Shown here: positions 13,401-27,100 of the stretch, piece after piece
Layout of the letters: every line of letters begins with the position of its first letter
Position numbering within the stretch: position 1 is the stretch's first letter
Source: Syngnathus acus
Taxonomy: Eukaryota > Chordata > Actinopteri > Syngnathiformes > Syngnathidae
NCBI RefSeq assembly: GCF_901709675.1
Contig: NC_051107.1
Coordinates: 4,650,001 to 4,714,000, forward strand
Reading direction: 5' to 3'
DNA length: 64,000 nucleotides
Program-made: the position numbers and the translations under genes
Notes under the pieces: generated by a model
Databases searched by the model: none
Told to the model about the DNA's origin: nothing
The model's input: only the letters and a program-made list of their open reading frames with translations

Positions 13401-16068
13401 CACCCAAACACAGCTCATCGGGTGCGCCCTCTTTAATTCGACGGGGACTTTCCGTGCACGTTATACCGAATTCTGATCCTATCAAAAACTATCGGGTGGT
13501 GTCCACTCCTGGCCAGACCGGAAATAAAAAGCGATTATAAATATGAATGACCTCATAAAAGTCCTCCATAAGATTATGAAAAGCACTCAGACCACAAGGG
13601 GATGTTTGCTTGCCATCGAAAATTACGACATTTCTCTCGGTTTCGTCGCTTTGATCGTAATCAAATTGTTTGAAAGCATTTCCTCTTTGGCGGCTTATTG
13701 TGAAAACATGTTCGAATCAATTGTGACAGTCATGTTTCTTCAAATGTGTTCTGGTAGCAGTACGCAAAAGTAGACATGATGAATTTGACACCCCTGATAT
13801 CAACCGAAACGAGACCCGAGACTTCCCAAAGTTGGTAATCGATTCAATAATCAATCCGGGGTTTTGATTTCTTCTGAGCTTTGAAATATTCCATTCTATG
13901 CCCCCCAGCCACCCATCCAGCCAAATCCGACTTAGCGCCGCCCCTGACAATTTCGGATCATGGCTTCGCTGACTTTTTATATCCGGTCCTGGGAAGTTCT
14001 ACTCTCCACCTTCCCCCTAATTCTTCCGTCTATAAATACGGCCGTAAGAAAAGCTACGAGCAAACGTGCAAAACGACAGTCGACCAATGAGCAACAGTGG
14101 CGTATTGTGCCAGCCGAGCCAAAACACACTTCCACGGCCATTACTCCCCATGGAAACGGCGGAGCGTGTTGTGGCACACATGTGATGTTGATGTTGTTCC
14201 CGCGCAGTGGCTCGCCTTAGACAATAAGCTATTTCAGGGCCAAATCACTGACAAAAATCCATTTTTCCACCCCACTAAAAAAGATCAGGAACGGAGGGGA
14301 GGGCGAACGGCGGGGAGCAAAGCTGAAATCAAATAAACAGCCGGCGCGCATCTCCCTTGTCTCTTAAGCTGGATTTATCTCCGTATTTTGTCATCCTTCT
14401 AATTTATTCCCCGCAACCTGCTTACAATTACCGTCTTTTCAACAACTCGGGAGATTGCGTGGTATGAATTGTGCGGGGGGGGGGGGGGACTGGCATCAAG
14501 TGGAAAAGCTACTTTTTTTTTGTAGATGATCCACTTGATAGCAATTCATTTTCTCCCTGGGTTGTCGGCAAAAAAGAAGGCGATGTAGGACAACCGGGCG
14601 GGGATGGAGAGAGCGAGAGAGAGAGGAAGGGAGTGGGCTCATCATCTTTACTTGTGATTACAACACTTGGCAAGCTCTGCCCTGCTTGTTTGTCTGCCTT
14701 ACAAATAGATTAGCGAACCTCGTTGTGTGCGGCTTCTCTTCAGATTACGGCTGATTTATAAATCGCGACGATCAGATTTGGTGTCGGAGGAGATGTAATT
14801 TGGGGACAACCCGCGCGGTGTTTTTTTTTTTTTTTCCCAAAGCGGAATGTTCGGGACTCATTTTACATGTCTCGTACTAAGGAAGTTTTAGGAGTCAGTC
14901 GGCGGTTAATCCACTGTTGTGTTCGATCATCTCGGGAATAAATAGAGGCAGAGGGGAGGGATTGGAAAGTGGAAGCTTGCAAATCCACTTATTGTCTTTC
15001 ATCTCATCCAAACTTCATAAAAAGACCTGTCAATCTGAAACCGGATTTTGAAGTCGTTCACTACCAGTGGCGGATAGAGACGTCAGTTTAACTGAATGAC
15101 TTAATAGTTGGCCGCGGAGACAAAAATAAAAAACAAGAAGTTGAGTTTTCTCTTTGGACTTATTTCGGCCGCGTTATCGACGAGATGATTGGGTTCACCT
15201 TATTTTGAGGTAGAATCGGGATTCAAAGTGCAACAGGGAACAAAAAGCGCAGGGTTTTAAGTCGTCGAGCCTGTCACTAGTTGCAACATTAGTTCCATTG
15301 GCTCTGCAAGAAGTGTTTTGTTTACCGCCGGAGTATTTGTTCCTCCTCAACAAATAATGCTCAAAGCCGAGCCTCCATTAAGCTCAACACAATGGCTTTC
15401 TCTGCTCGCAAACTCTTATGTGATGGAAATGTGTTTATGCTGCCTCCACAGTATCTCTTGATTGAAGAATGGCTGCTTTGAATGGACCTTTAGTTTCATT
15501 TTTTTATTTTTTTTTCCTCACAACGGCAAAATCAATGCACTCCGTTTTCCTCTCGCGGCGCCACGGGCTTCTTATGATCAAACGCCGCATCGTGTTCTGC
15601 CACGTCTGGTTCTGATGCGCGACACACAGTGCCGCTTTTGTCCTCTGATGATGCCATTCATTTGCACTTTGTTCGGGCGTAATAAAGGATGCTATTTTTA
15701 AGTCATTTTCTCATTGTGGCATGGTTATTCTTTGTCCGGGTGCATGTGATGCTTTTTGTTTTATGGATTTTAGTTCGGCCCTTTGAAATCAGCCTGTTAA
15801 GATCCATTTTGTGCTTTGTGCAAATTAGTAACAAGAACAAAAGTCTTATCAGTTGTCTGGAATGATCCGACGAAATATTTGGAAGGCTCATTATGAGGCT
15901 TAACCTGAAGTTGGTACGGGTAACGCTTAATCACTCTCCGAAGCGTCCGCTGAATCAAACTTTTTTCAGATGCCTGTTCTAAAAGCTGAACAGAAAAACA
16001 TATCTGAATAATAGCTGCAAAAAAAATAGAACGAAAGGCTCTTGTGAATTTTGAGACACTTTGTATCA
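10481..16068. other. Noncoding region; candidate regulatory block 12.65-13.13 kb
   Basis: No recognisable gene. Short CA tracts occur at about 11755-11769, 11885-11899 and 12369-12384, with a C-run at 11745-11755 and a G-run at about 14475-14488. The unique stretch at about 12650-13130 carries AATAATTAC, GAATTAATTG and similar words and resembles a conserved noncoding element. A GATACC-rich stretch near 10515-10560 resembles part of the 1.3-kb tandem repeat. Confidence 0.4.
13780..13796. mobile_element. Solo hAT-type terminal inverted repeat
   Basis: TGAATTTGACACCCCTG differs by one base from the right end of the complete hAT-type element at 38526-38848. No opposite end was found in the preceding kilobase, so this is a decayed or truncated copy of the same family. 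Confidence 0.5.
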
Positions 16069-16270
16069 GATTATTATTATTATTATAATTATTATTATAT
16101 TTATATTATTTATATTTATTATATTTGTATTATATCATTTTTTGTATATATATATTATTCTTGATTATTATTATATTTATATTTATATTTATTTAAGTTA
16201 TAATATATAAATATTATTATTTATTATATTTGTATGATATCATTTTTTATATTTATATATTATTATTATC
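16069..16270. repeat. TTA/TATA-rich low-complexity tract
   Basis: About 200 bp built almost only of A and T, with irregular TTATTA, TATATTTAT and TATATA words. No longer repeat unit is evident. Confidence 0.9.
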
Positions 16271-19200
16271 ATTTTCTTGTTATGAGGTGTCGCACTGCAT
16301 ATTCTCAACCATGACCTGCATTCTATTATTTTCGTACACAAGAGGGGAAGTATATTGATACAAATAGAAATTTAAATGCACACATTGAGTGTTTGATTAC
16401 GTGACAATCTAGCGGAAAGGTGTATTACCACACGGGATGCTGGGCTATAACATTAAGTGGATGGACGACAATTACCACGGGTCATCCAGGTACAGCCAAA
16501 CGCCAGCTGTTAGACGGAATAAAAGTGCCTGTCGCAACCAACTAATAAAGTCCAGGGAGCGTGCACACAACAGAATAACAGAATCAAAATGGAAATTAGT
16601 TTATGCGGGATGCTCGCACACAAATCGTGACCTCCGAGTGGCCATCTGAAGGAATTTTTCCTTAGTGTAATTGATTGGATTACAGTGGGGAGACATAGAG
16701 GAAGGGTCTCGACCCGGACGTTCGGAAAGCTATTGTGGTTGCCCTCAGATGATTCAGATCAAAAGCTTTAATTCCGTTTCCGGGAAATTTTTGAGAACTT
16801 TCCCATCTGCTGCTATTGTCGGACTGTAACATCCGCAAAATGTCAGATATGTGTGAGTCTGTTAGGATATATATAAGCTAGCATTGGATGAGAATTGACG
16901 TTAGCCTAGCTAGCGCCGTTCGTTTGGTTTCTCGTCTTAAAACATACATCCCAGCAGTACCAGATTTCAGAAATAAATATAATAAAGGTCATTTTATCAT
17001 CTTTTAACTATGTGGACCTTCAGTTGTGCCGAAAATGAAAAAGAATTGAGATGAACCGCCCTTGCTATTATTGCCACTTACGCTAGCTGCTACATGTTTA
17101 GCATTAATGTGACAGTCTAGCATGTTGCTGTTTTAATGACATAAAAAATAATAAAAACATCACTCAATGTATCTTGTTAAAAATGTAATTAAAAGTGTAA
17201 AATAATTTGCCTTTTCCTCCAAAGTGTTTCCAATGAGACCATTAAAGGTCCCCCGCCCTATGAAATATATATAAAATGCTGACACAGTCCGAATAAATGT
17301 GAAGCTTTGTGACATGTTTAAAGTGGAAAATATTTCATTTCCACTGAAACACAAACCAAAGCACTCCACACCCTTTTATAATTAGGGGAGTCGCTGCGTC
17401 CAGTCAAATTCATTTAACAGTGACATTATTGTTGTTCCACCTGTATCAAAAGGATTATGTCGAGTCTAATACCAACCATTATAAAAGCTTGAATGCGAGC
17501 TTGTCTTGGAAATAGTCTCGCGTGGGCAAAAAGCACCATTGAATCCTTGCAATAATGCCACATTTATTCATTGATTGACCTAATTAGTCTATGCTGGCTG
17601 ACGCCGTATTCAATACATGATCATGTTAACAACAATACACATATTGTATGAGATAAAGGCTTTTGGAACATTGGACGGACAATGAGACGCCGGGTCCAAA
17701 GGTGTCACCGTGAACCACAGCGCTCGACAATCGTACAATGTGCGACATTGGACTATTATATTGTTTGTTACACGGACAAGGACACGTCTCGGTACCTTGA
17801 CCTCTTCCACAGCGCCGGCCAGTTGCTATTCAAACCGAGAGCTCCTTTTTAAATGATGTCGCTACTTTTCTTTGGCAAGTCTAAATCAACCCGGTAATTA
17901 GAATTATATAAACAAGGACGAAGGAGTACAAATTCTATGCGGTCTTTGTGAAGTGGGAATGGGCGGCTTGCGTTGCTAATAGAAGTCAATAAGAACTCCA
18001 GATATGCGGCGGCTACGAAAACCTTGCGCGGGCCTTGAAACAAACATGCAAACATGTGACAAACTCATTTGACAAAAAAAAACATAATCTCATTATGGAA
18101 TCTTTTCGAAGGCTCTCCGACAAAAATTGTATTGGAAAATGTATCGTGTTTTGAGTGTTTATATGGTAATTGGGGAAAATTAAGATAAGATTTCTCCACT
18201 GTATTTGTTGTTGACATTTTGACGGATGAAAATTTCATCCCATGTTGTGGCCTGACCAGATTGTGACATCACAAGCAGGCTAATTTACATAATAGCCCCC
18301 ACCCCCCACATTTCGCAACACCCTGCAGTAAAGTGGCTCACTTGCGTAAGACACGAATGAAAGTTCAGTGGGCTCGTGAAAGATCCTTGGGGTATTCCAA
18401 GGAAAGCAAGTCAGATGGAATTTTCCCACTAGTAACCCCCGAGTCATTTTTATTTAATCATTAATCATTAAAACCAGTGATTTGTAATATTTATTTTGCT
18501 CAGCCAGAGAGAAGTCTGCTTTTTCTTCCTTTCCTCGATTATTTTTTTTTTACCATTAACACTGCCTCGCCAATTAGTGTCTTCTCAGCAGCCCACTTAC
18601 GCACACACACGGTGACACCCCAGGGCCCCGCACAACCCAAACAGCATAATTAGACATCCCCTAAACAAAGCACACACTCTGTAATTACTCTGTAATGTTA
18701 CATAGCACAGGGGACTAAACAAAGGCCATTTTCTTCCGGATCAATCAAGGCGCACACAAAACGCACCGGCATGCTTGTGTATGGCATTTCTATAGATTTT
18801 CACCCAAGTAGCGAAATTCTCCAGGGGCGTCGTGTCGATGAGTGGCCCGCATTGGTCTGTAAGCGTAGCACTTGAATGTCAGCGCTTGCCTTTGACCCCG
18901 ACGGTAGAAAAACAAAAAAATAGCCCTTCGCTTTCTTTGCTCCACAAACAAATAGAATCTCATCAGATCTTCATCTCCAGAATGGAACATGACTAATTCC
19001 TTCAGATGTAAGCACGGATTCTTTCGCTTATACAATTGTTGACAGAACTATACCCAAAATTCCAAGCGACACCCCCTCCTCTGACCTCCTCACCCCCCCC
19101 CCCCCTCAATTTCTCTGCCTCCCAGTCAGTGCGGATGTTTCTCGAAGTCCAGCGGCACTAAATTAAATCTCTGTTCAAGGAGTGTGAAATCACATTAGAT

Positions 19201-22200
19201 CTTAATCAGGAGCCATTGTGCTTATTTTATGATGGCTGTTAATTTTTTTTTTGTTGTGTTCAGTGTAAGTGGAACGACTTTTGGAATGGATTTTCACAGC
19301 GCAAATGAAAACTGCTTTTTTGGGATTCTGTTTCCTTCTTTTCCAGGGCTGATGTGGAAAAAATATATATTAAAAAAATAATCTTTTTTTTTTCTTTTAT
19401 AAGAATTGTTTATTTTTATTTATTTTTATGATTTATTTGTGTCAATAAGAAGGCCGCAAACACCTGGTCCTGGCTGGCCATGTCTACGGTACCGTCTGTC
19501 AATTTTCATCGTTCTCGCCACCAAATGCGGTCAAAGCGAAGAACCGCCGGCAGACAAAAGGACACAGAAAAAAGTGAAATTATTGATTTGGTGTCAGCGT
19601 CAATTAGAGGGAAGAAAGCAGAAGAGCAGCACAGCGAGAGGTCGAGACTGAAAAGGACTGAAAAGAGCTGTTGCTACAAAGCTAAATGGAAAAAAGAACA
19701 ACAGATTTATCTTCAGTGGAAAATAGAAAAGAAAATCTGATTTGAATGACAGCGTGGAAGAATATTGCGGCCTTTGCTGTCACTGTCGTGACTTTATTTA
19801 TCGCAAGGAGGAAGCCGGTTGAATTCTTTGGAATAACAACTTGATTATATCGTTAGCTGTTTTTCTCCTCACGATTTATTCCGAGCTTGCCTTGAACGAG
19901 AGTCAGGTGGTTTGATAGTTAAAAAAAAAAAACATGATAGTCTATTTATTTGGATGTAGCAGATATTTTTTTTAGCCGTCACAAGCACTTGCAGACCGAG
20001 CCGCGGCCGAGCCTTTCATGCATGCATTATAAAAGCTCCACCTGAGTCAAATTGCGAGTGACAGATATTGAGGAAGCCAGGCGCCGTATCGATCTTCTCC
20101 TCAACAGTCACCGGCAAAGAAACGAAGAGTATGGCTGAGTAAATAACCTGCGATGAAGTGACGCGACATCTCCACGCACTCGGTAAAGGACGCAGGGAAA
20201 TAAAAAATGAAAATGCAACAAGTCAGACTGGACGTAGCGGAGGGGGGGGGAACAACTGGTGCACATGTGTTGGAGGGCAGGGTGAGGATATTGTTATTTT
20301 TCACATGGAGGACATGACGTGTCACACATTGCAATCGCACACGCACAGTAAGACAAACACACACGCCGCGTGTCATTGCGCATTACCGCTTGCTTTCCGC
20401 CGCCGCCGCGTCCAGACAATGACAGGCAGGCAGTAGCGGCGGCATAATGAGAGCGAGCAGGGGCCTCCGCGAACACACACGCAAGTTCCACGTGCACACA
20501 CACACCAACACAGAGGGCAGTCGGCTTCACTCCGTCCCCTAGCCTCTCAATTACCCAGCAGGCTTTTAGTGCCACTCCGCTCCACTACAGCAAATTACCC
20601 AGGGCCCTGTCTCACTTAGAGACCTGTGACTGTGTGTGTTTGAGTGTGTTGGTGGTGGCTGCTTGACAGAGAGCAAGCGGGAGAGTCACAGTGTGTGTGT
20701 GTGTTTGAGTGTGTAGTGCTAAAGTGAATGGCTTTGAAACAGTGGCTGCAGCCCCATCAGGAGTACATGAAACGCTAATAAAAGGGCTTGAATGCAACTG
20801 CCTTTTGGCTAATATTGTTGCACGAGTACGCGTGGTGCGCTCGTGAGTCACTTGGGTCAGTATCGGTGTGTTGGTACTAAAAAAAAAAAGCTTTATATTT
20901 CAGTAAATGAAAAGTTACAGCTAATGACTAAAAGAGAGCCCAAAAAATGGCGGTTTTGCTCTTTGATTATCAATTAATTGATTAAGGTGCGCACAGATTT
21001 GTGGTCGTCATGGCAACGACCCACTCTGGAGTCAAGGCTGCCCCCCTCGAAACTGAGCAATTCTTTGTCCCCCTAAAACTACCTGGACATTTTTTTGTCT
21101 GATTTGCTGCTGGTTCCGGTCCCGACTGGATGTGCATTTTATTCGCATGTTACCTGCATTGTCCAACACATGTGTAATATGAGAGTGATAATTAACCAGC
21201 ACCTTCTGGCCTGGTGCTGCGGTGACACACCGAGCGAGAGGCCAACGGAGAGGCCGGAGGAGAGCCAGAGGATCAAAGCAGGGTTCTGTGGCCATGGACC
21301 CCCCTCTGTGCTGAGATGAAACGTGGCGGCTGCAAACTTTAAAGACTTCCTGCCATTAGTTTGGACCTCGTCCCCCTTTAACATCCACCACCCCCTGAAA
21401 ACTCACAAATACGGGAAAAAAAATGCCCACCGAGGGTGCGGGAGACACCTCCACCTGGACCGAATTACATCGACGGTCTTTAGTGTCCCAAACGTCCCCA
21501 CCTGATAGAACCCCCTCCGGCGCGGTCTGATCGTCTCTTCGGGCAGTCGGCGCACGGAGGAAGCTCACCACGGGGTAACAAGGGAGGATCAAAAGGGAAC
21601 ATTACCATGCTTCCCCTCTTCATCTCACTCCCTCTTCCTCACAAGCAATAAGAGGCCTGCCGGCTGCCCGTCCTTGTGCTTGTTAAGCGGTGACAATAGG
21701 ACGTGCCCTGAGCCAAGGAAATGAATTATTTACCCCCCGCTTCCACTTGTACTCTTGAAAGAAAAAAACGTAGAGGGAAAAAAAAAACATTTTCTTGTTT
21801 TGCCATTGAACTCACGGCTCTTGTATTACACGCACTCGCCTTGTTCTGTTCTGCAGCCTTAGATGTTAAACGCTCGGAATAATTCGCTTCTCGGCTGTCG
21901 GCGGGGATATTCGTCCTCGTCTGGCCGCCGTGGCACACGAGCGGCGAGGTGGAAAAAGTACTCACGCTGTGTCCTTAAGTAAAAGTAGAGAAGGACTAAA
22001 AGTGATTCAACTCCCGTGAGTCGTTAAAACAGGACGAGAAATTTCAATCAGGTGTTTTGGACGATGAAAAAATAAAACATGCAGCGGCCCTCGAGGACGG
22101 GATTTGTTTTTTATACCTATGCTTTAGTAATGTAAAGTATTCAAATCTTATGATATTGACCACCAGGAGGCGGTATAATACAGACATGCATCATACCCAA

Positions 22201-24013
22201 AGAAGAGTTTCACAACTAAAAGGAGTATATTCCTGTGAATAAAATGCAAATGCTAGCGTTGTTAACCTGTCTATGGTGTTTTACATTGTGTGTTAGCGTT
22301 AAGCTATCGTCGAAGATGTGTTTTGGAGTACAATGAAGGGGGGGGGGGGGCTCACCAAGGGCAGCACAGTGAAAGGGCGATGATTTGAAGGTACAATAGG
22401 TGCCGCTCTTGCATGCGCCTCCTAATTAATCTGATTAGAAAGAGACAATTAATATCTCATGAGTACCCCCGGGGGGGATGCGGCCCAGCTTTTCTCTGAG
22501 CTGGCAGGAGCTGACACGTCTTCCGATGTCCATGCAACTTCTTTGCACAATTCAATGTGCCCTTGGTGAAGTGGCTTCCGTAATTATTTCAACCCTCGTT
22601 CCCCAATCACACTTTTTTTCCCCTCATCAGGATTCCTCATCGCGCTCATCCCTCCCGGCTCGGCTCCCTGCTCCTCCTCATTGTCTGCTTATCATTCGCT
22701 CTCGCCGCTGCTCTTAGGGGCCATAATGAGTAGCTTTGAAACAAGTGTAAGGGTGAAGGGGGGGGGGAGTAATGGTCACCTTGGTAATGATGACGGGTGG
22801 GCTCACCTCATTCCTGTTTGAATAGTAATGTGAGGGCAAGTTTTTCCAATTTCTTCTATCAATACTTGGGGGTGGGGGGGCACAGTGGGGCTTGTGTGGG
22901 CCCCCAGACAATCCATCTCTACCGGTGAGGGGGGGGGTCAGGGAAAGAGGTGGTGGGGGGCACATGAAAGAGCCTTCATTAGCCGAGCCCAAAGACTCAT
23001 ATATTTCTCACAGGGCATAAAAGGCCATTGTAAAAACGCCCTCTGTTCCCTTTCAAACATAAAACGTGTCAGACGGCACAAAAGGATTCCAGTCGCAAGG
23101 ATCATTATTGAACAAGCCGGCGAGCGGCGAGAGAAAGAGGAAAACAAGAAAGGGGTGGGGGGGGGGGGGGGTCACGATTAGAGGCTATGTCCGCACCAGC
23201 ATTTGTGTAAAAACTGACTGTAAAATGACTTTTCTGGTCTTAGTTTTTTTTACCGTCATTGTTAGCGTCGATGTTTATCCGGAATAATATTTTCAGGGTT
23301 TCAAGTTTCTGACTTCCCGGTGTGTGCAGGAAACCAAAGGGAAGGGAGCATCTGCCGCTGAAAGCTCCTCTTCAGAGTCCTTGGGAAGATAATAACAACG
23401 CAACTTGTCTTTTTTATCAACCTCGCAGGCCCGCCGTGCTTTTGTGCCAGCTCGGAGCAAACAGAGCCCCCACAATGCCGCTCCGGCTCTCCGGATTTCA
23501 ATGGCTGCGGCACTCCCGCCTACCGCCGCCTGAATGCGCCCGACGTGACCCTGCGCATGACTGGCAAAGGACCTCAATTACTGGTAGGTTGCCACAGTCA
23601 AAGGTGTCTCCATTTCACGCTAAGCAAACCGGGGCATTGTTGGGCTAGCAAACCGCCGCGCTCATACGGGAGGCCGTCCCTTATGAAATATAACCGTCGT
23701 TCCGAAAGGAGGATATCAGTGCGGAGACTCGCCACAAAAGCGGCTGATTGAGATTGACCCCTTGCTGTATGCCGCCGAGGGACAATGCCGTATCCCTTAC
23801 AATGGCTCTTTATGCGGGGAGATACAAAAGCAATGAACTCCTGATCCACCCTTTTCATACAGCCGGGAATTATTTTCAGCTTTTAAGGTAAAAAAAAAGT
23901 CCGCAGCCATGACCGGAACGGAAGCGGCGGTAAAAAAATTATAGTCGAGTGGAAACGCAAAAAGGTGACATGATAAAGAAGAGATGTTACAAGCCACGGA
24001 TTTGTACTGCCCG
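16271..24013. other. Noncoding region with strong candidate regulatory blocks
   Basis: No recognisable gene. The best candidate conserved noncoding blocks are about 18440-18725 (ATTAATCATTAAAACCAG, CCAATTAGTG, CATAATTAGAC, GTAATTACTC), 19140-19260 (CAGGAGCCATTGTGC, ATGATGGCTGTTAATT), 22410-22620 (CTAATTAATCTGATTAG) and 22960-23110 (AAAGGCCATTGTAAAA). Poly-G runs cluster at 22338-22350, 22742-22750, 22869-22880, 22927-22934 and 23157-23171, all on the plus strand. A CTCF-like site is listed separately. Confidence 0.4.
22160..22173 (+). promoter_or_regulatory. Candidate CTCF site
   Basis: CCACCAGGAGGCGG matches the core CTCF consensus CCASYAGRKGGCRS with one mismatch. Only the 14-bp core was judged, so occupancy is unknown. 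An insulator between the sox5 regulatory interval and bcat1/irag2 would be plausible, but this site sits well inside the desert. Confidence 0.35.
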
Positions 24014-24138
24014 ACCCCCCCCTAAGGTGAGTTTTTGAAAACTTTTGAAGCGTTTCTAAAAAAAAAAATGTATATCCTTGACCCCCCCGCCCCCCTATGC
24101 TCCTGCCCCCAAGGAAAAAAATCCTAGCTCCGCCACTG
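24014..24138 (-). mobile_element. Non-autonomous DNA-transposon end (CAGTGGCGGAGCTAGG)
   Basis: Read on the minus strand, the segment begins CAGTGGCGGAGCTAGGATT and continues into a T-run and a G-rich stretch. This is the typical end of an abundant hAT-like non-autonomous element in animal genomes. The same end (CAATGGCAAAGCTAGGATT) starts a fuller copy at 59662. The distal inverted repeat is not visible here. Confidence 0.55.
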
Positions 24139-27100
24139 GTATCTTTTTTACAGTCTAGGGTGAAAATATAAAACATCATTGATAAGTAAGTCAGTGATAA
24201 CCAAAATACGGATCATTTTTCCTCATCAGGCTAAGAGACAGAGACTTTCCACCTGCATTGTTTCTCAACCGGTGCATATTTAACGCCTTATCAGCAATTC
24301 TGGATAAGGAGGTCACGATCTTTTTTCAGTGTCTCCGCCAAAATCAGGTGCGTTGTACACATCTGACCTATTTATGTGCTTGAAAGACAACACGGAGAAT
24401 CGGAGGCTCATGTAATGAGGAACACTTTGTTGTACTCAAATGGATCAAGTTGTCCAAGGCGGCTTAGAAAGACTCATGACATTCGCGAGCGAGTAGAACA
24501 AGACTTCATGTGCTCAAGGAGGAGAGACGGACGGACGACTGTCTCGGAAGACGTGTCGGTGACAGGAAAGCTAGTGATGACCTGCATGGTATTAGTTGGG
24601 GAACGGGATTACTCGGAGGGGGCGGGGCATGAGTGCGTCATGACTAACAGCTGCTTCATGTGATACAATCTGGGAACAAACACACGCTGAGAAGTCAATA
24701 ACTTTCTCGTCATGTACGACGCAGATTTAGAGGATGCTGAGAAGGTATTAACGATTCCTCCAAAACAAATTTCCAGCTTGTAGTAGAAAAGTGCAAAGCA
24801 CCAAAAGACGACAATCTTATTGATGTCGCTGGAATCCGACAGCCAATCAAAAGCAAGCCAGATGTAAGATTTCAATCAAAGGCTACAAAGAGAACAACGG
24901 GCTCATTTAGGGAGGGCAGAAGATCAGAGTGACCTAAGGGTGCAAGCAGACATCTTGTCCTTCTTCACTTTGATATTCAAATAGGGCCAGACAATGATAG
25001 ACTGAATCTTTCGGCTCGCTTTCAAGCGCTCAAGAGAATTTTACATAAAAGTGCGACGCCGATGCAGTGACAATTGATCTTGATAAATGTGGCTAATTAG
25101 TGTTTTGCAGATCCATATTTTTTTTCTTCTTATCATGGTTAGAAAATAATACATGGCGGGTATATAATAATGACTTCAAACATTGAATTGTTGCTGTTTG
25201 GCCTCAAGGCGTATGACGATAGTATGGACATGTGATGGAGAAACATGCTGTGTGATATCTCATACGACAGGCTTGACCAAAAGGAATTGAGTTGCGATTG
25301 CCCTGTGGTTGTTTTTTGCCCTTATAGCCTACCACGTGCAAATTATATCGTACAAGGCGACGTTTGTTTGATGTATGGAACAGCCTAGCAAAAGATACTT
25401 GAATATAATTGAGTGGCAGGGCGTTATATTTATTTTTCGAGATGATATGTGTACTATTTTTTTGGGGGGGAGGTTCACAACTTTTTACACCCTACATTTG
25501 AACTAGGGGAGAAAATGCTAATAGCCTAGCCACCAGAGAAATGTAGCGCGCTAACCTACGATAATTAGCTACTTCATCAAAGCACGTATGAATTGTTTTT
25601 TGTTTTTTTATGAAAGAGTTTTATCAGTATTTTTGACGTATAGTGAAATTAAAACGATGTTCTTTTCGATATCATGAATTTATTTTGAGATACGGTTAAC
25701 TTGATGTTCAGGCTAATTTGCCTACGCACGTATTTTTAACTGGACTATCCAAAATTTTAGAATCGAATCACTCTAGCGATTATCACCGATTAACTGAGTG
25801 ATCAGATGAAAATGGATCTTTTTTTTTTTGTTATTTGCGTTTTTTGATGAATCAGTTTCGTCCTAAACTATGACATTGGAGTAAACCGTAAGCTTTTGTT
25901 GACTTTGCTTTAATTAAAATTTCTATCCGAGATACTTTGTCCTGTAAAAGACCATTTCAAGTACAGTTTACGTGAAGTGATTCCAAGTCAATTTTAATGT
26001 CGAGACAATTTATCTCAAATTTGCGCCACTTCTGTCAGTTGGCTGAAGGAGAAGCAGATTCTATCTAAGTCGGGACTATGAAAGCTTATCTGGGTTCTGC
26101 AGGAGGGGGGGGTCCGCAGACACCTGTTGCAAAAAGAATCGAAGGCCTGATAAGACACTAAGATGTTGGCACGAGTTGATCGAGTCGGACTTCTTGAAAG
26201 TGGCTGCAAACTAAGCACGTTTGGTTTATGAGAAAAGTGGAAAGCACATGTGCGCAGAGGGAGGTTCATTGCGATAATTACCAAGCGCTCCCAGTTGCAT
26301 CGGCCTGGCGCGAGCTGGTGGCGAGCCAGCCGACAACATGTACCGAAAAACAACAGTCACTGTGCTGGCAGCGCCGCCACGCTCTCTTTTTCTCTCGCCG
26401 GCTCCATCTGTGCCACTCTTCTTCGGCATCTTTCTCACATTGCTTGTTTGTTCCACCCCTTCCTAAAAGTCACCTTTTTTTTTTTTTTCTCCCTCTCCCA
26501 CTCCTGTTCCCACTCCGAGGACATGTGCTCCGGGCCGAGGTAGCAGGGTGACAGAAGCCGGACCCTTTGGTGCCGCCAGTTCCTTATCTCGCTTCTGAGG
26601 GTGCTGTCGTGCTTGTGTGTGAGCGGGCCGCTGTTCTCGAGGGCATAGTGAGGTGCGAGAGGATGATGCACTTGATATACTGTGAAGAGAGGAGGAAGAA
26701 GTGTGTGTATGTGTGTGAGAAAGAGAGACAGAAAAGGGGGGACGACAGGCCGCCACCGCCGAGCCGTTTGTGCTGACGACGCCTCCTGCTGGACCGACTT
26801 CAGCCGCCCGATCGAAGCGTGTTCAAAATACCCCAAGTGTAACCCCAACAAATTAGCAAAGCAAAAGGAAATCGGAGCAGAATTCACCACCGTGACATGG
26901 GATTGAGGGGCAAAGGTCACACTGGATTAATCCGGACTTTTAATTGATTGATTGTTGATTAAAACAAATTTTTAAAAAAAGCTAGTTTTAATTTTTGATT
27001 AAAAAAATAAATAATACAAATATATTATATAAAATATAAATAATGAATTGATATAAAATAAATAAATAAATTGGTTAGTCTTTTTATTTCAAAGCATTTT

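Noticed and set aside
16680-16700. TACAGTGGGGAGACA resembling a Tc1/mariner-type end
   Set aside because: Only about ten bases match and no inverted partner lies nearby.
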